64,000 bases of DNA from assembly GCA_947165025.1 (NCBI GenBank), contig CAMUYQ010000006.1:1-64000 (forward strand). The letters are read 5' to 3'. Shown piece by piece: positions 34,987 through 44,922 of this stretch. This DNA is from an uncultured Lachnospiraceae bacterium (GTDB lineage: Bacteria > Bacillota > Clostridia > Lachnospirales > Lachnospiraceae). Position 1 is the stretch's first letter. Every line of letters starts with the position of its first letter. The position numbers were made by a program, and so were the translations under genes. The notes below the pieces were generated by a model. It was not told the origin of the DNA. It did no database searches and was given only the letters and a program-made list of their open reading frames with translations.

Positions 34987-35718
34987 ATGGAATTTGAAGA
35001 AGATATAAAGAAAAAGAAGAAAAAACGGATAGCGATCATAGCCGCTGTGCTTGCGGCTCTTATTGCGATAGCCGTTTTTTTTATTTATGAATATAACAGC
35101 ATCATTGCCGTAAGCATGAGGATCACCCGTATGGTCGGTACCGTCAATCTCTACGAGGACGGTCAGGAAAAATCAATGCGGGAGAAGATGCGTCTCAAAG
35201 CGGGACACAGCCTCAAGACGGCGGATGAGTCGCTTATCATGATAACCCTTGACGAGACGAAGCTCTTTACGATGGAGCAGTCCAGCCGCGCCAAGATAGT
35301 TCCGGCACGCAAAAAGCTCAAGTTTGAGCTCGAAGAGGGAAGCCTGTTCTTTAACGTCACAGAGAAGATCCCCGAAGATGAAGAATTCAATATCAGCACG
35401 ACCACGATGGTCTGCGGTATCCGCGGAACGAGCGGATACGAAGGCGAGGATGCCGGCAATCACGAGACACTTATGGTGACTGACGGTCTTGTTCACGTTG
35501 TCGCAACAAACCCTAGAACAAAGGAACAGACCGAGGTCGATGTTGCGGCGGGCGAGATGATCACGATCTACCTTGATGAAGAGGCGCTCGGAAATGCCAC
35601 GATCTCGATAGTCAAGCAGCCGTTCCGTGAAGAGGACCTTCCCGCGCTCGCGCTTGATGCGATCGCAAAATCACCTGAGCTTCAGAAGAGGATATGCAGG
35701 TCCACGGGATTTTTTTAA
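34987..35718 (+). CDS. Membrane-anchored FecR-domain protein, possibly the 5' part of the giant surface protein
   Basis: The 243-residue product has a cytoplasmic Lys-rich start, one TM helix (about 16-34, 'IIAAVLAALIAIAVFFIYEY') and an extracellular FecR domain (about 45-205: 'RMVGTVNLYEDG', 'LKAGHSLKTADESLIMITLD', 'FNISTTTMVCGIRGTSGY'). No Shine-Dalgarno precedes the ATG, and an in-frame stop upstream blocks extension. It ends at a TAA inside the seven-T tract. Insertion of a single T would run it straight into the next reading frame (giant repeat protein), which lacks its own secretion signal. In related organisms FecR domains often sit at the base of long repeat proteins. It is either a stand-alone protein or the anchored N-terminus of a phase-variable or frameshifted product. 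Confidence 0.85.
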   Translation: MEFEEDIKKKKKKRIAIIAAVLAALIAIAVFFIYEYNSIIAVSMRITRMVGTVNLYEDGQEKSMREKMRLKAGHSLKTADESLIMITLDETKLFTMEQSSRAKIVPARKKLKFELEEGSLFFNVTEKIPEDEEFNISTTTMVCGIRGTSGYEGEDAGNHETLMVTDGLVHVVATNPRTKEQTEVDVAAGEMITIYLDEEALGNATISIVKQPFREEDLPALALDAIAKSPELQKRICRSTGFF

Positions 35719-38700
35719 AGAAGCTTAAAGCACTTGCCAAAGTATGTACCGTACCCGGAAAATCGATGTACGGCGAAGCTGTTAACGAACTTAAAAGGGA
35801 CGGTATAAACGACGCGATCCCGTTCATGGGAAGCCCTGCAAAGGGTATGGTCAAGGCAGCAAACGATGCGGTTGATGTTGCGGGAGAAGATCTTCCGCTT
35901 GAGATAGCGATAATCACCGGCGCCAGGGATGTTTCCGACGGTGAGCAGGATAACGGATACAGCGACGATGATGTCGGATCCGTGATAGAAAGCTCTGCCG
36001 GGGTCATTTCCGAGGCCGTTGTAGAAGCACGTGATGGCGGAGTTCCCGAAGAGCGCCTTCCCGAGGTTGTAGAAGCCGTTTCGGATACTCTTTCAAATGC
36101 GGTCGAGGATATGGCTGTGTCACAGCTTTCATCCGACGAGATCGTTCAGGTTGTTGAAACGATTGGACAGGTTTATACGGACGCTATCAAAGAGACGGCA
36201 GGTGATCCCGAGATCATGGAAGCGGTCGCATCAGGCGATCTTGACATAGGTGATGTTATCATCGCGTCTATCGGTGATCAGTCAAAGTATATTGACGATA
36301 CGGTCAAGTCCGAGATGGAGGTTGCAGCATCCGGCGAAGAGACATCGATAGAGCTTCTTACAAAGCTTACAGCCCGGAAGCCGAACAAACCCGCTGCTGA
36401 TGAAACAGAGAAGAAGACCGCGAAGTCAGAGGAGACTCCCAAGAGCGCCCAGAGTGCATCTGACGCCCCCGTTGTTACGGCAGGAGCTGCAGCTATAGCA
36501 ACACCGGTACCCGAAAATCAACCATCCGCAGTTGTCGCAAGCACTCCGTCGGAAGGCTCTTCCGACACTCCTTCTGACAGCGGATCATCAGGATCATCGG
36601 GTTCGCCGTCATCAGGCACGCCCTCAAACGGCGGAAATCCCAACAACAATCAGTACGGTGGCATGACTGTTGACCCAAATATCACGGGTGGAGTCGTTAA
36701 GCCGGATCAGAGTAATAATGCACCCGTTCAGGGCGATACCGTAACGCTTAACATTACTCCGAACAGGGGTCATTCACTCGACCATATCACGATAAACAAA
36801 GTTGATGATTCGGGCAATGTTATCGGCACTGTTCCGACGACAGAAGTTGATCCGGGCAAGAAGTATACGTTCGATATGCCCGACACCAAGGTGGTCGTTG
36901 AAGCATCATTTACGCCCAACACATATAACATAAATCTGGATCTTGACGGCGCTGTCGTTAATTCCGGAAACGTAACTCAGTATACTTTCGGAACGGCTGT
37001 GACGCTTCCGACCGATGTAACAAAAGCTGAAGATACCGATTACAGATATACATTTGACGGGTTCTACGATGCCCCGACCGGCGGGAACAGGATCACGGCG
37101 ATCGGCACAAATGAGATAGATGATAAGACATATTACGCACGCTTTACGACAACGAAGAAGGTAAAGGGTGTAACGCTTGCGGGTACCGCGTCCGTTGTAA
37201 AGGGACAGACGATCACACTTGACGCCTCGATCACTCCTGCGGATGCGGCGAACAAGGATGCATCATGGTCGGTCATCGGTGCGACCGATATAGTAACACT
37301 CACTCCGAATACATCAAACAAACTGCAGGCAAGCGTTAAGGGCCTTAAGGACGGCACTACAACTGTCAGAGTGACGACGGCTGACGGAACGTTTACGGCC
37401 GACTGTGTTGTTACGGTAACGCTTCCGACATTTACTCCATCCGTTCCTTCAAACATACCGGGCGGCAGTATCACGGTTTCGCCTACAACATATACGGAAG
37501 GCCAGACCGTAACGATCAATGTCACACCCGATACGGGTAAGGAGATAGATACTATTGCCGTTAACAACGTTAATACGGACGGCACAACAGGTTCTGCGGT
37601 AACGCTTACGACCGTGACACCCGGAACGGAATATCAGTTCACTGCACCGGAAAATGAAGTAAAGATCAGTGCGACATTTAAGAACTCGACCTATCCCGTA
37701 ACGCTTTATACCGATGCGACTACTGTTTACACAAATACAGAGTATACGTTCGGAACGGGACTTACCCTTCCGACAAGTGCGGTAAGGTCTGATGATGCCA
37801 CATACAGATATACGTTTGCCGGATGGTTTACCGATCCTACGGGCGGCTCACAGGTGACTGCGATCGGGTCTTCGGAAACCGGAGCAAAGGAATTCTATGC
37901 GCACTGGACGACTGAGAAGATAGTAACCGGAGTTACATGGGCTGCATCCACTCCGAACACGGTTGAGAAGGGCAGTAGCATTTCGGTAACTGCGGTCGTA
38001 TCCCCGACTGATGCCGCAAATACAGCAGTTACATTTGAAAGCTCAAATATAAATATCGCAACGGTAACATGGAGCGGCCTTACGGCAACTGTTACGGGTA
38101 CGGGAGTCGGAACAGCAGACATAACGGTCAAGACTGTGGATGGTAACAAGACTGCAACACTGAACGTCACGGTCACGGACCCGGCAGCAGTTCCTCATTC
38201 GGTTACGATAGGTACGATAACCGGCGGAACTGTAGTTGCCGACAAGACAAGTGCAGTGAAGGGTGAGACGGTCACGCTGACGGTAACTCCGTCCACGGGC
38301 CAGGCGCTTGATAAACTTGAGGTAAAAGCTTCCGACGGAAGGACTGTTTCTCTGACAAAGAAGTCGGAAAGCGAATATACATTCCGCGCACCAGAATCGG
38401 ATGTGACCGTCACAGCGACATTCTATACAGCAGCATCAGCCCATTCCGTGACTGTTGGAATGGTACCGTACGGCTGTAACATAGAACTTGAAAAGGGCAA
38501 ATACGATAAGGATGAGACAGTTGCTGTTACCGTTAAGTTACAGACCGGTGTGGAACTGACCGAACTCGGATATGTTGATAAGACAACATATGATAATAAT
38601 CCTATCAATCCCACCCTGACGGATATCACGACAGTGGACGCCAGCGGAAAGTATACGTTTACAATGCCAGATGAGGATATTGTCATCTGCGCGGTATGCA

Positions 38701-41700
38701 AAGAACTTTATGCACTTAACATGAACTATCTGGCGGCCGGAGGAAGCGTGACGGCAAGTGTCAACGGTTCAACTGTAACAAGTGCGACTGACGGAGATAC
38801 CGTAACACTTGTGCTGCAGCCTGCCGCGGGATACAGCTTTATGGCAAATGATCCCGATTCACTCACGGTTAAGTATACTTACTGGGATGGATCGATCATT
38901 GATGTAACACTTTCACAGATAACCCAGTTGGGCGATCAGTATACATGTAGCTTTACGATGCTGTATTATGACGTATCGATCACTGCAGTGTTTATTTCAA
39001 ACAGCAGTATCGAGTACGGAGTCGGAATAGATCCGACGCAGACAGCAAACGGTACGATCACGGCGGATAAGGAAGATGCCAAGGCCGGTGAGATAGTGAC
39101 TCTTACCGCTACACCTGACAGCGGATATGCACTTGACCATGTTACGGTAACGACTGCAGGAGGAACTCCTGTCGCTGTATCCGATCAGCTCTCATTCGCG
39201 ATGCCTGCTGAAAACGTAACTGTAACAGGTGTGTTTGCAAGACTTTATGATGTTTCGTGTGTTGCCGGCATAGGTGGAAACCTTGATATATGGGATGATA
39301 AGGCGATCCCGGGTGCCCATAACGAATTCCGGATAATGGTTGAAGATGGTTATGAGCTGGATGATTTTCTCGTTAAGGATGATTCGGGAAGCAGTATAGC
39401 TGTAACATTTGTGGAAGAGGGAGACATGTCGGGTATGCCGGTTATGCCACCCGCAACACCTCAGTCATATCATTATTATATTTACAGTTTTACAATGCCT
39501 GAAAGCAACGTGACGATCTCGGCATCATTCGTTGGAAAATCATTCGGTATCAGCAGTCTGTACTCATCTGACGGAACCTCATTCGGAACGGCAACAACGT
39601 ATGGTACGGTAGCAGTTTCGATAGGCGGAAGTGCCGCTTCGATCGGCAGAAAAGGGGATAGCGTAACTCTTACGGTTGCTCCTGCAAACGGAAGATATTG
39701 TGAATCAGTAACTGTTGAAGACAGTAACGGAGCGTTAGTACAACTTACAAATGTGTCCGCAAATGTATGGTCATTTACGATGCCTTCTTCTGATGTCACG
39801 ATCAAGGCAGTGTTCAGGGAAACATTCAGCCTGACAGCGGAAGTATATTTTGTTGATGCAGGCGGAAATGAAACAAAGGATACTACGGGAACATACGGAA
39901 CTGCGAGCCTGAACATGACAAGCGGTATCGATCCTTCGGTACCGGTGACATTAACAACATCAGCTGTATCGGGATACTACTGTGATTCATATGAGTTCAC
40001 GTCGGGCAGCGATCCTTCGACATGGATTGGTACGAGAAGCGGAAAGATCACGTCCGCGTCCCAGTCGCTGAATATAAACACTACGTTGGGTGCACATCAG
40101 ACCGTTAAGGTTTATGTCAAAGAGTCGCCGGCGCGGACATATTCCGTAGCCATTTTGTCAAGTATTTCGCAGTCCGTATCAACGGACAAGACGTCGGCAA
40201 GGGCAGGTGAAACGGTAACACTGACTGTTACCCCGGTACCCGGATATTACTGCGAGACGATCGAACTCTTTGACGAAAATCATAACATTATTGCAACTGT
40301 TTTTGACGGGGTTCTGAAATCCGGTACAGTATCCTTTACGATGCCGGCTGCCGATGTTGGAGTTACGGCTACATTTGAGTCATGTTATCAGATCACCACG
40401 GACTATAATCCGGGTGGCGGAACTGTTGTTGTCGATGATTATGCGGCAAAAGGAGAAAACGTATCCGTTACCGCAACACCCAATTCAGGATACATTCTTA
40501 AGTCTCTTAAGTATTCATATGAAGAGCGGACGTTCATAGGAATAAACGGTAAGACAGGTCAGCCCGAATATGATTACCGGACTGTTGAGAAAGACATATC
40601 GGTATCAGGTGGAGCAGGCAGCTTTACGATGCCCGAATCGGATGTAACCGTTACAGCCGAGTTTGAATCGACATCAACGACAGCATATCCGGTTAATATT
40701 GATACAACTAATATAACAAACGGAACGGTGACAAGCTCTGTATCTGAATCAGTGCCGGGTAAAAAAGTTCTCCTTACCGTTACACCTGAGCCGGGATATG
40801 CACTTAAGGAACTGACTGTAAAAGATGAAGCCGGTACTGAACTGATCGTAAGTGCGATCACGGGTCCTTCCGGTGAAAACTATATGTTCTATATGCCGGA
40901 TGGTAACGCTGAGATAACAGCTCTGTTTGAGGTGCTTTATTCGATCACATACGATCTTCATAAAAACAGCCAGTCTGAGTCGAAAGTATACGGTGTCAGC
41001 AGTGCGCTGGCCGGTTCCACGGTTACGCCCAGTGTTTATGAAGAGATGTGGCTTACCAACACTAAATATGACAGATTAAAACAGTTAAAGATCAGTTATG
41101 TTGAAAATGGTTCAACTGTGACACAGGAGATTACACCGAATAACGGAACATACAGTTTTGTGATGCCGGAAGCGGATGTAACTGTTATCGCATACTTTGA
41201 TTTCATGTACCGTGTCAGGGTCGATATAGTTGGTTCGGGAACATATACTCAGGATAAGATTGAAGTTGCACAGGATGAATATATCAATTACACGATCACT
41301 CCTGATGTCGGATACGTTCTTCAGAAAGTAACGTATCAGGTGAGGGGAGATGGTTTCAGTGGTAAACCTTCACCGTGGGGCTCCGAGTACGAACGATCGC
41401 CTGCAAAGAATACTGATGGAACATATTCGTTCACCTATCAGCTCTCATACTGCAGTTCGAATTACAGGCCGTATATCAAACTGCATTTTGTTAAAGAGAC
41501 ATTTGCGGTAACAGTATCGGATACAATAACCGGAGGTACTGTGGCACCAAGTGAAACATCAGCTGAGGCGGGAAGTACGGTAACACTTACCGTTACACCG
41601 GACAGCGGCAATACGCTGAAGAAGCTTTCCGTAACCGATGTGGACGGTACGCCTGTTTCCGTACATTATGAGTCGACGGGATACACGTTCACAATGCCTT

Positions 41701-42659
41701 CAAAGGCAGTTAATGTTTCGGCCGAGTTTGTCGGCAACGGAAGTGTCGGTGCTGCCACCGGAGATGATCCTTCAGGATGGTTTAGCGGTTCAAACAGCGG
41801 AAAGAGTATAGTGGAAGTATCTTCTGACGTGACTCTTACCGGAGATCTTGTTATACCTTCGGGAATGACACTAAATATCAATTCCGGAAAGACTGTGACG
41901 GTCCCGGGCGGAAAGACTCTTACGATCGAAAGCGGAGCGCTTCTTAACAACTATGGAACGCTTACCATTGAAAGCGGTGCTACGTTCACGAATAACGGAA
42001 CTTATAATAACTACAGTGACCATACGCTGAATAACTACGGTAAGATAGTTAATACCGGAACACTTGTGAATGGTGACGGAGTTGCAAACGACGGACGCAT
42101 TAACAACTTTGAAGGAGCCGTTATAGAAAACAGCGGAAAGATCGTCAATAACGAAGGCAGTGTCGTAAATAACGAAGGCGAGATAGACGGAAACAACATC
42201 ACCGGAAGCGGAAAGCTCAATGATCCCGCTGATGCTGTCAAAGATTCCAAGGCTGAAAAAGCCGCTGACGATAAAGAGAAGCCTGCGGAAAAAGACGAAT
42301 CCGGCAAAAAGAAGGAAGAGACTGCACCTGCCACAGAGAAAGCGCCCGGTTCAGAGAAGAAAGAGTCTGAGACGCCGGCACCTCAGAGTGAGGTTAAGCC
42401 TTCAGATCCTGCAGAGAACAAACCTTCCGAAAATACCGAGACCAAGCCTGCAGATCCTGCGGATACAAAACCTGCCGAAGGCAGTGAGACCAAGCCTGCT
42501 GAGGGTGCAGAAACAAAGCCTGCCGATGGCAGTGATACGAAACCTTCAGATAACACTGAGACAAAACCGGATGAGGGTAAAGATACAAAACCTTCGGAAG
42601 GAGATAACAAGCCGAAAGATACGGAGAAATCGGATGAGACTGGGAAAAACGGGGATTGA
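35694..42659 (+). CDS. Giant repeat protein: InlB-type B-repeats, Big_2 domains and beta-helix, no signal peptide
   Basis: This 2321-residue frame begins with an Asp/Glu-rich helical stretch (1-260) and a Ser/Gly/Pro linker (about 275-325). About fifteen divergent InlB B-repeats follow ('GGTVVADKTSAVKGETVTLT' then 'YTFTMP..DVTVTATF' in each). Two Listeria-Bacteroides repeats ('YTFGT.LTLPT ... YRYTFAGWF') and two Big_2 domains (about 485-580, 740-820) are interspersed. Next comes an Asn/Gly-rich beta-helix (about 2045-2170) and an 8-residue (E/D)TKPAEGS-type tail. There is no signal peptide, LPXTG motif or C-terminal TM. The ATG at 35694 lies inside the FecR gene, with AGAGG only 2 bases away, so independent translation is doubtful. 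The architecture is that of an adhesin or S-layer-like filament whose anchor is the FecR frame. Confidence 0.85.
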   Translation: MQVHGIFLKKLKALAKVCTVPGKSMYGEAVNELKRDGINDAIPFMGSPAKGMVKAANDAVDVAGEDLPLEIAIITGARDVSDGEQDNGYSDDDVGSVIESSAGVISEAVVEARDGGVPEERLPEVVEAVSDTLSNAVEDMAVSQLSSDEIVQVVETIGQVYTDAIKETAGDPEIMEAVASGDLDIGDVIIASIGDQSKYIDDTVKSEMEVAASGEETSIELLTKLTARKPNKPAADETEKKTAKSEETPKSAQSASDAPVVTAGAAAIATPVPENQPSAVVASTPSEGSSDTPSDSGSSGSSGSPSSGTPSNGGNPNNNQYGGMTVDPNITGGVVKPDQSNNAPVQGDTVTLNITPNRGHSLDHITINKVDDSGNVIGTVPTTEVDPGKKYTFDMPDTKVVVEASFTPNTYNINLDLDGAVVNSGNVTQYTFGTAVTLPTDVTKAEDTDYRYTFDGFYDAPTGGNRITAIGTNEIDDKTYYARFTTTKKVKGVTLAGTASVVKGQTITLDASITPADAANKDASWSVIGATDIVTLTPNTSNKLQASVKGLKDGTTTVRVTTADGTFTADCVVTVTLPTFTPSVPSNIPGGSITVSPTTYTEGQTVTINVTPDTGKEIDTIAVNNVNTDGTTGSAVTLTTVTPGTEYQFTAPENEVKISATFKNSTYPVTLYTDATTVYTNTEYTFGTGLTLPTSAVRSDDATYRYTFAGWFTDPTGGSQVTAIGSSETGAKEFYAHWTTEKIVTGVTWAASTPNTVEKGSSISVTAVVSPTDAANTAVTFESSNINIATVTWSGLTATVTGTGVGTADITVKTVDGNKTATLNVTVTDPAAVPHSVTIGTITGGTVVADKTSAVKGETVTLTVTPSTGQALDKLEVKASDGRTVSLTKKSESEYTFRAPESDVTVTATFYTAASAHSVTVGMVPYGCNIELEKGKYDKDETVAVTVKLQTGVELTELGYVDKTTYDNNPINPTLTDITTVDASGKYTFTMPDEDIVICAVCKELYALNMNYLAAGGSVTASVNGSTVTSATDGDTVTLVLQPAAGYSFMANDPDSLTVKYTYWDGSIIDVTLSQITQLGDQYTCSFTMLYYDVSITAVFISNSSIEYGVGIDPTQTANGTITADKEDAKAGEIVTLTATPDSGYALDHVTVTTAGGTPVAVSDQLSFAMPAENVTVTGVFARLYDVSCVAGIGGNLDIWDDKAIPGAHNEFRIMVEDGYELDDFLVKDDSGSSIAVTFVEEGDMSGMPVMPPATPQSYHYYIYSFTMPESNVTISASFVGKSFGISSLYSSDGTSFGTATTYGTVAVSIGGSAASIGRKGDSVTLTVAPANGRYCESVTVEDSNGALVQLTNVSANVWSFTMPSSDVTIKAVFRETFSLTAEVYFVDAGGNETKDTTGTYGTASLNMTSGIDPSVPVTLTTSAVSGYYCDSYEFTSGSDPSTWIGTRSGKITSASQSLNINTTLGAHQTVKVYVKESPARTYSVAILSSISQSVSTDKTSARAGETVTLTVTPVPGYYCETIELFDENHNIIATVFDGVLKSGTVSFTMPAADVGVTATFESCYQITTDYNPGGGTVVVDDYAAKGENVSVTATPNSGYILKSLKYSYEERTFIGINGKTGQPEYDYRTVEKDISVSGGAGSFTMPESDVTVTAEFESTSTTAYPVNIDTTNITNGTVTSSVSESVPGKKVLLTVTPEPGYALKELTVKDEAGTELIVSAITGPSGENYMFYMPDGNAEITALFEVLYSITYDLHKNSQSESKVYGVSSALAGSTVTPSVYEEMWLTNTKYDRLKQLKISYVENGSTVTQEITPNNGTYSFVMPEADVTVIAYFDFMYRVRVDIVGSGTYTQDKIEVAQDEYINYTITPDVGYVLQKVTYQVRGDGFSGKPSPWGSEYERSPAKNTDGTYSFTYQLSYCSSNYRPYIKLHFVKETFAVTVSDTITGGTVAPSETSAEAGSTVTLTVTPDSGNTLKKLSVTDVDGTPVSVHYESTGYTFTMPSKAVNVSAEFVGNGSVGAATGDDPSGWFSGSNSGKSIVEVSSDVTLTGDLVIPSGMTLNINSGKTVTVPGGKTLTIESGALLNNYGTLTIESGATFTNNGTYNNYSDHTLNNYGKIVNTGTLVNGDGVANDGRINNFEGAVIENSGKIVNNEGSVVNNEGEIDGNNITGSGKLNDPADAVKDSKAEKAADDKEKPAEKDESGKKKEETAPATEKAPGSEKKESETPAPQSEVKPSDPAENKPSENTETKPADPADTKPAEGSETKPAEGAETKPADGSDTKPSDNTETKPDEGKDTKPSEGDNKPKDTEKSDETGKNGD
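35710..35716 (+). repeat. Seven-T homopolymer at the FecR / giant-protein frame junction
   Basis: In the FecR frame the tract reads GGA TTT TTT TAA. With one more T it would read TTT TTT TTA AAG AAG and continue for about 2300 codons. The same outcome would follow from -1 ribosomal slipping at T TTT TAA. Confidence 0.75.
42390..42629 (+). repeat. 24-bp tandem repeat coding the KP(A/S)(E/D) octapeptide tail
   Basis: Ten units of eight residues, consensus (E/D)TKP(A/S)(E/D)GS, fill the C-terminus of the giant protein. The first and last units are more diverged. Such Pro/Lys/Glu tails often span or bind the cell wall. The copy number could change by slippage. Confidence 0.8.
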
Positions 42660-43650
42660 GACAACACAGAATGCGTTCGGTGCACTTCCTATACAGAGGA
42701 TCAGTGACGATGAGGCTGTAAAGCTTCTGCGCATGGCCTATGAAGGCGGGATGACATACTTTGATACCGCGAGAGCGTACAGCGACAGTGAGCACAAGGT
42801 CGGTCTCGCATTTGAAGGTATGCGCGATAAGGTATTCATCGCGACAAAGACTGGAGCCGTTACAGCGGAAGGGTTCTGGAATGATCTTGAGACATCGCTT
42901 CGCACACTTCGTACGGACTACATCGATGTTTACCAGTTTCACAATCCTGCGTTCTGCCCGAGACCCGGGGATGAGAGCGGTCTTTACGATGCCATCCTGA
43001 AGGCAAAGGAGCAGGGAAAGATCAGGCACATCGCGATCACGAATCACAGGCTTTCCGTGGCAAAGGAAGCGATAGAAAGCGGCCTGTATGAGCTGCTGCA
43101 GTTCCCTTTCTCATATCTGTGTGATGACAAGGATATTGAGATAGTTGATATGTGCAAAAAAGCGGATATGGGCTTTGTGGCTATGAAAGCTCTTTCCGGC
43201 GGACTTATCACGGATTCTGGCGCAGCATATGCATTCATAGCACAGTATGACAACGTGCTTCCGATATGGGGCGTCCAGAGAGAGACGGAGCTTAACGAGT
43301 GGCTTTCCTACATGGATAATGCGCCCGTTATGAACGATGAGCTGAAAAAGATAATCGATGATGACCGTAAAGCCGTGGCGGGTGATTTTTGCCGCGGATG
43401 CGGCTACTGTATGCCCTGTCCTGCAGGGATAGAGATCAACAACTGCGCGCGTATGGCACTTCTTCTCAGGCGCGCGCCGTCGGCCGCATGGTTAAGCGAT
43501 GAGTGGCAGCAGAAGATGGCGAAGATCGATGACTGCCTGCACTGTAATGCGTGCAAAGGAAAGTGTCCGTACGGACTCGACACGCCGACACTTCTTGAAA
43601 AAAATCTGGATGACTACAGGATGGTCCTTTCCGGAAAGATAACCGTCTGA
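42634..43650 (+). CDS. Aldo/keto reductase with C-terminal 4Fe-4S domain
   Basis: The 338-residue protein has an AKR barrel (1-225): 'TGIETTQNAFGALPIQ', 'GMTYFDTARAYSDSEHKVG' with catalytic Asp and Tyr, 'DKVFIATKTGA' with Lys, 'TDYIDVYQFHNP' with His. The C-terminus carries ferredoxin-like clusters, 'CRGCGYCMPCPAGIEINNC' and 'CLHCNACKGKCPYG', typical of clostridial 4Fe-4S AKR proteins. Start is ATG 42634 with a GGAG site; it overlaps the end of the giant gene by 26 bases in another frame. The much longer open frame extending upstream is only the antiphase of the repeat tail. Substrate is unknown. Confidence 0.92.
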   Translation: MRLGKTGIETTQNAFGALPIQRISDDEAVKLLRMAYEGGMTYFDTARAYSDSEHKVGLAFEGMRDKVFIATKTGAVTAEGFWNDLETSLRTLRTDYIDVYQFHNPAFCPRPGDESGLYDAILKAKEQGKIRHIAITNHRLSVAKEAIESGLYELLQFPFSYLCDDKDIEIVDMCKKADMGFVAMKALSGGLITDSGAAYAFIAQYDNVLPIWGVQRETELNEWLSYMDNAPVMNDELKKIIDDDRKAVAGDFCRGCGYCMPCPAGIEINNCARMALLLRRAPSAAWLSDEWQQKMAKIDDCLHCNACKGKCPYGLDTPTLLEKNLDDYRMVLSGKITV

Positions 43651-43671
43651 TGAAATAGGCATATCACAGAT

Positions 43672-44922
43672 ATGAAGATCAAAACTGTCAGAAAATCATA
43701 TGATGAGGTTATCTCGATCACGCCACCTGAGCACATCAGGCCGAAGAGGCCGATGGGTGCACTTCGCGTGCTTATGAAGGTTTTATCGGCGCCGGATCTT
43801 AAGGCGGTTGATTTTACGTATGCGGATGAAACGGACGGTGAAGCATCCGCAGGGCCGAGACTCATTCTCATGAACCACTCGAGTTTTCTCGATCTTGAGA
43901 TAGCTTCCCGCATGATAAAGGAGCCTTACAACATCGTGTGCACGTCGGACGGACTTGTCGGAAAAGAGCAGCTGATGAGAAATCTCGGCTGCATCCCGAC
44001 CAGGAAGTTTGTCACGGATGTCCGACTGATATCGGATCTGAAGTATGCGCTCAGGGAAAATAAAACGAGCGTTCTTATGTATCCCGAGGCGAGCTATTCG
44101 TTTGACGGAACTGCCACAAGGCTGCCGCGCAAGATGGGAGTACTTTTCAAAGCGCTCCGTGTGCCGGTATGTATGATCACAACATACGGTTCGTTTGCAA
44201 GGGATCCTCTGTACAACTGCCTTCAGAAGAGAAAGGTCAAGGTGTCCGCAGTGATGAGGTGTCTCCTGACTGCAGATGAAGTTAAGGAGCGAACGATAGA
44301 AGAGATCGACGCTATACTTGATGAGGCATTCTCGTTTGATTATTTCAAGTGGCAGGCCGATGAAGGAGTACGCATCACGGAAAACTTCAGGGCCGACGGT
44401 CTTAACAGGATACTGTACAAATGCCCGCACTGCATGGGTGAGGGAAATTCAGAAGGACTCGGGACGACATTTGTGTGTCATGACTGCGGGGCGCTTTATG
44501 ATATGGATGAGCTCGGAAGGCTGTCTTCACGCGCGCAGAACACAAAGTTTTCGCACATACCCGACTGGTATGCGTGGGAACGTAAATGCGTAAGGGAAGA
44601 GATCGAAAACGGAACGTACAGTCTCGATACGGATGTGAACATTGGGATGATCGTAGACTACAAAGCGCTCTACATGGTCGGTCGCGGGCATCTTCATCAT
44701 GATGCGTCGGGCTTTACGCTGACGGGATGCGACGGGAAACTGTCCTATTCGCAGGGACCGAAGAAATGCTACAGCTGCTACAGCGATTACTACTGGTACG
44801 AGATCGGTGATGTTATATGCATCGGCGACAACAAAGCGCTGTACTACTGCTTCCCCGACAGTAAAGATATCGTTGCCAAGGCTAGACTGGCAACGGAGGA
44901 GATATATAAGCTTAATTCATGA
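43672..44922 (+). CDS. PlsC-like 1-acylglycerol-3-phosphate acyltransferase with zinc-ribbon-like C-terminus
   Basis: The 416-residue protein carries the acyltransferase motifs 'LILMNHSSFLDLEIA' (H-x4-D type) and 'SVLMYPEASYSFDGTA' (the EGTR-like block), followed by a substrate-binding 'VPVCMITTYGSF'. From about residue 245 a Cys-rich segment ('YKCPHCMGEGNSEGLG', 'FVCHDCGALYDM') looks like a zinc ribbon, and 'YSQGPKKCYSCYSDYYWYEI' continues the Cys-rich pattern. Classical PlsC enzymes are about 200-250 residues and lack this region, so it is an unusual fusion. The gene ends flush with the convergent deaminase (no gap). Phospholipid acylation is inferred from motifs. Confidence 0.82.
   Translation: MKIKTVRKSYDEVISITPPEHIRPKRPMGALRVLMKVLSAPDLKAVDFTYADETDGEASAGPRLILMNHSSFLDLEIASRMIKEPYNIVCTSDGLVGKEQLMRNLGCIPTRKFVTDVRLISDLKYALRENKTSVLMYPEASYSFDGTATRLPRKMGVLFKALRVPVCMITTYGSFARDPLYNCLQKRKVKVSAVMRCLLTADEVKERTIEEIDAILDEAFSFDYFKWQADEGVRITENFRADGLNRILYKCPHCMGEGNSEGLGTTFVCHDCGALYDMDELGRLSSRAQNTKFSHIPDWYAWERKCVREEIENGTYSLDTDVNIGMIVDYKALYMVGRGHLHHDASGFTLTGCDGKLSYSQGPKKCYSCYSDYYWYEIGDVICIGDNKALYYCFPDSKDIVAKARLATEEIYKLNS

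Noticed and set aside
42390-42629. CRISPR-like direct repeats
   Set aside because: The units are contiguous, 24 bp long and in frame inside a coding sequence, with no spacers.
42220-42633. Long upstream extension of the aldo/keto reductase frame
   Set aside because: It is the antiphase of the giant protein's Lys/Pro/Glu repeat tail, an unnatural Lys/Arg/Leu-rich sequence. The family start is at 42634 with its own ribosome site.
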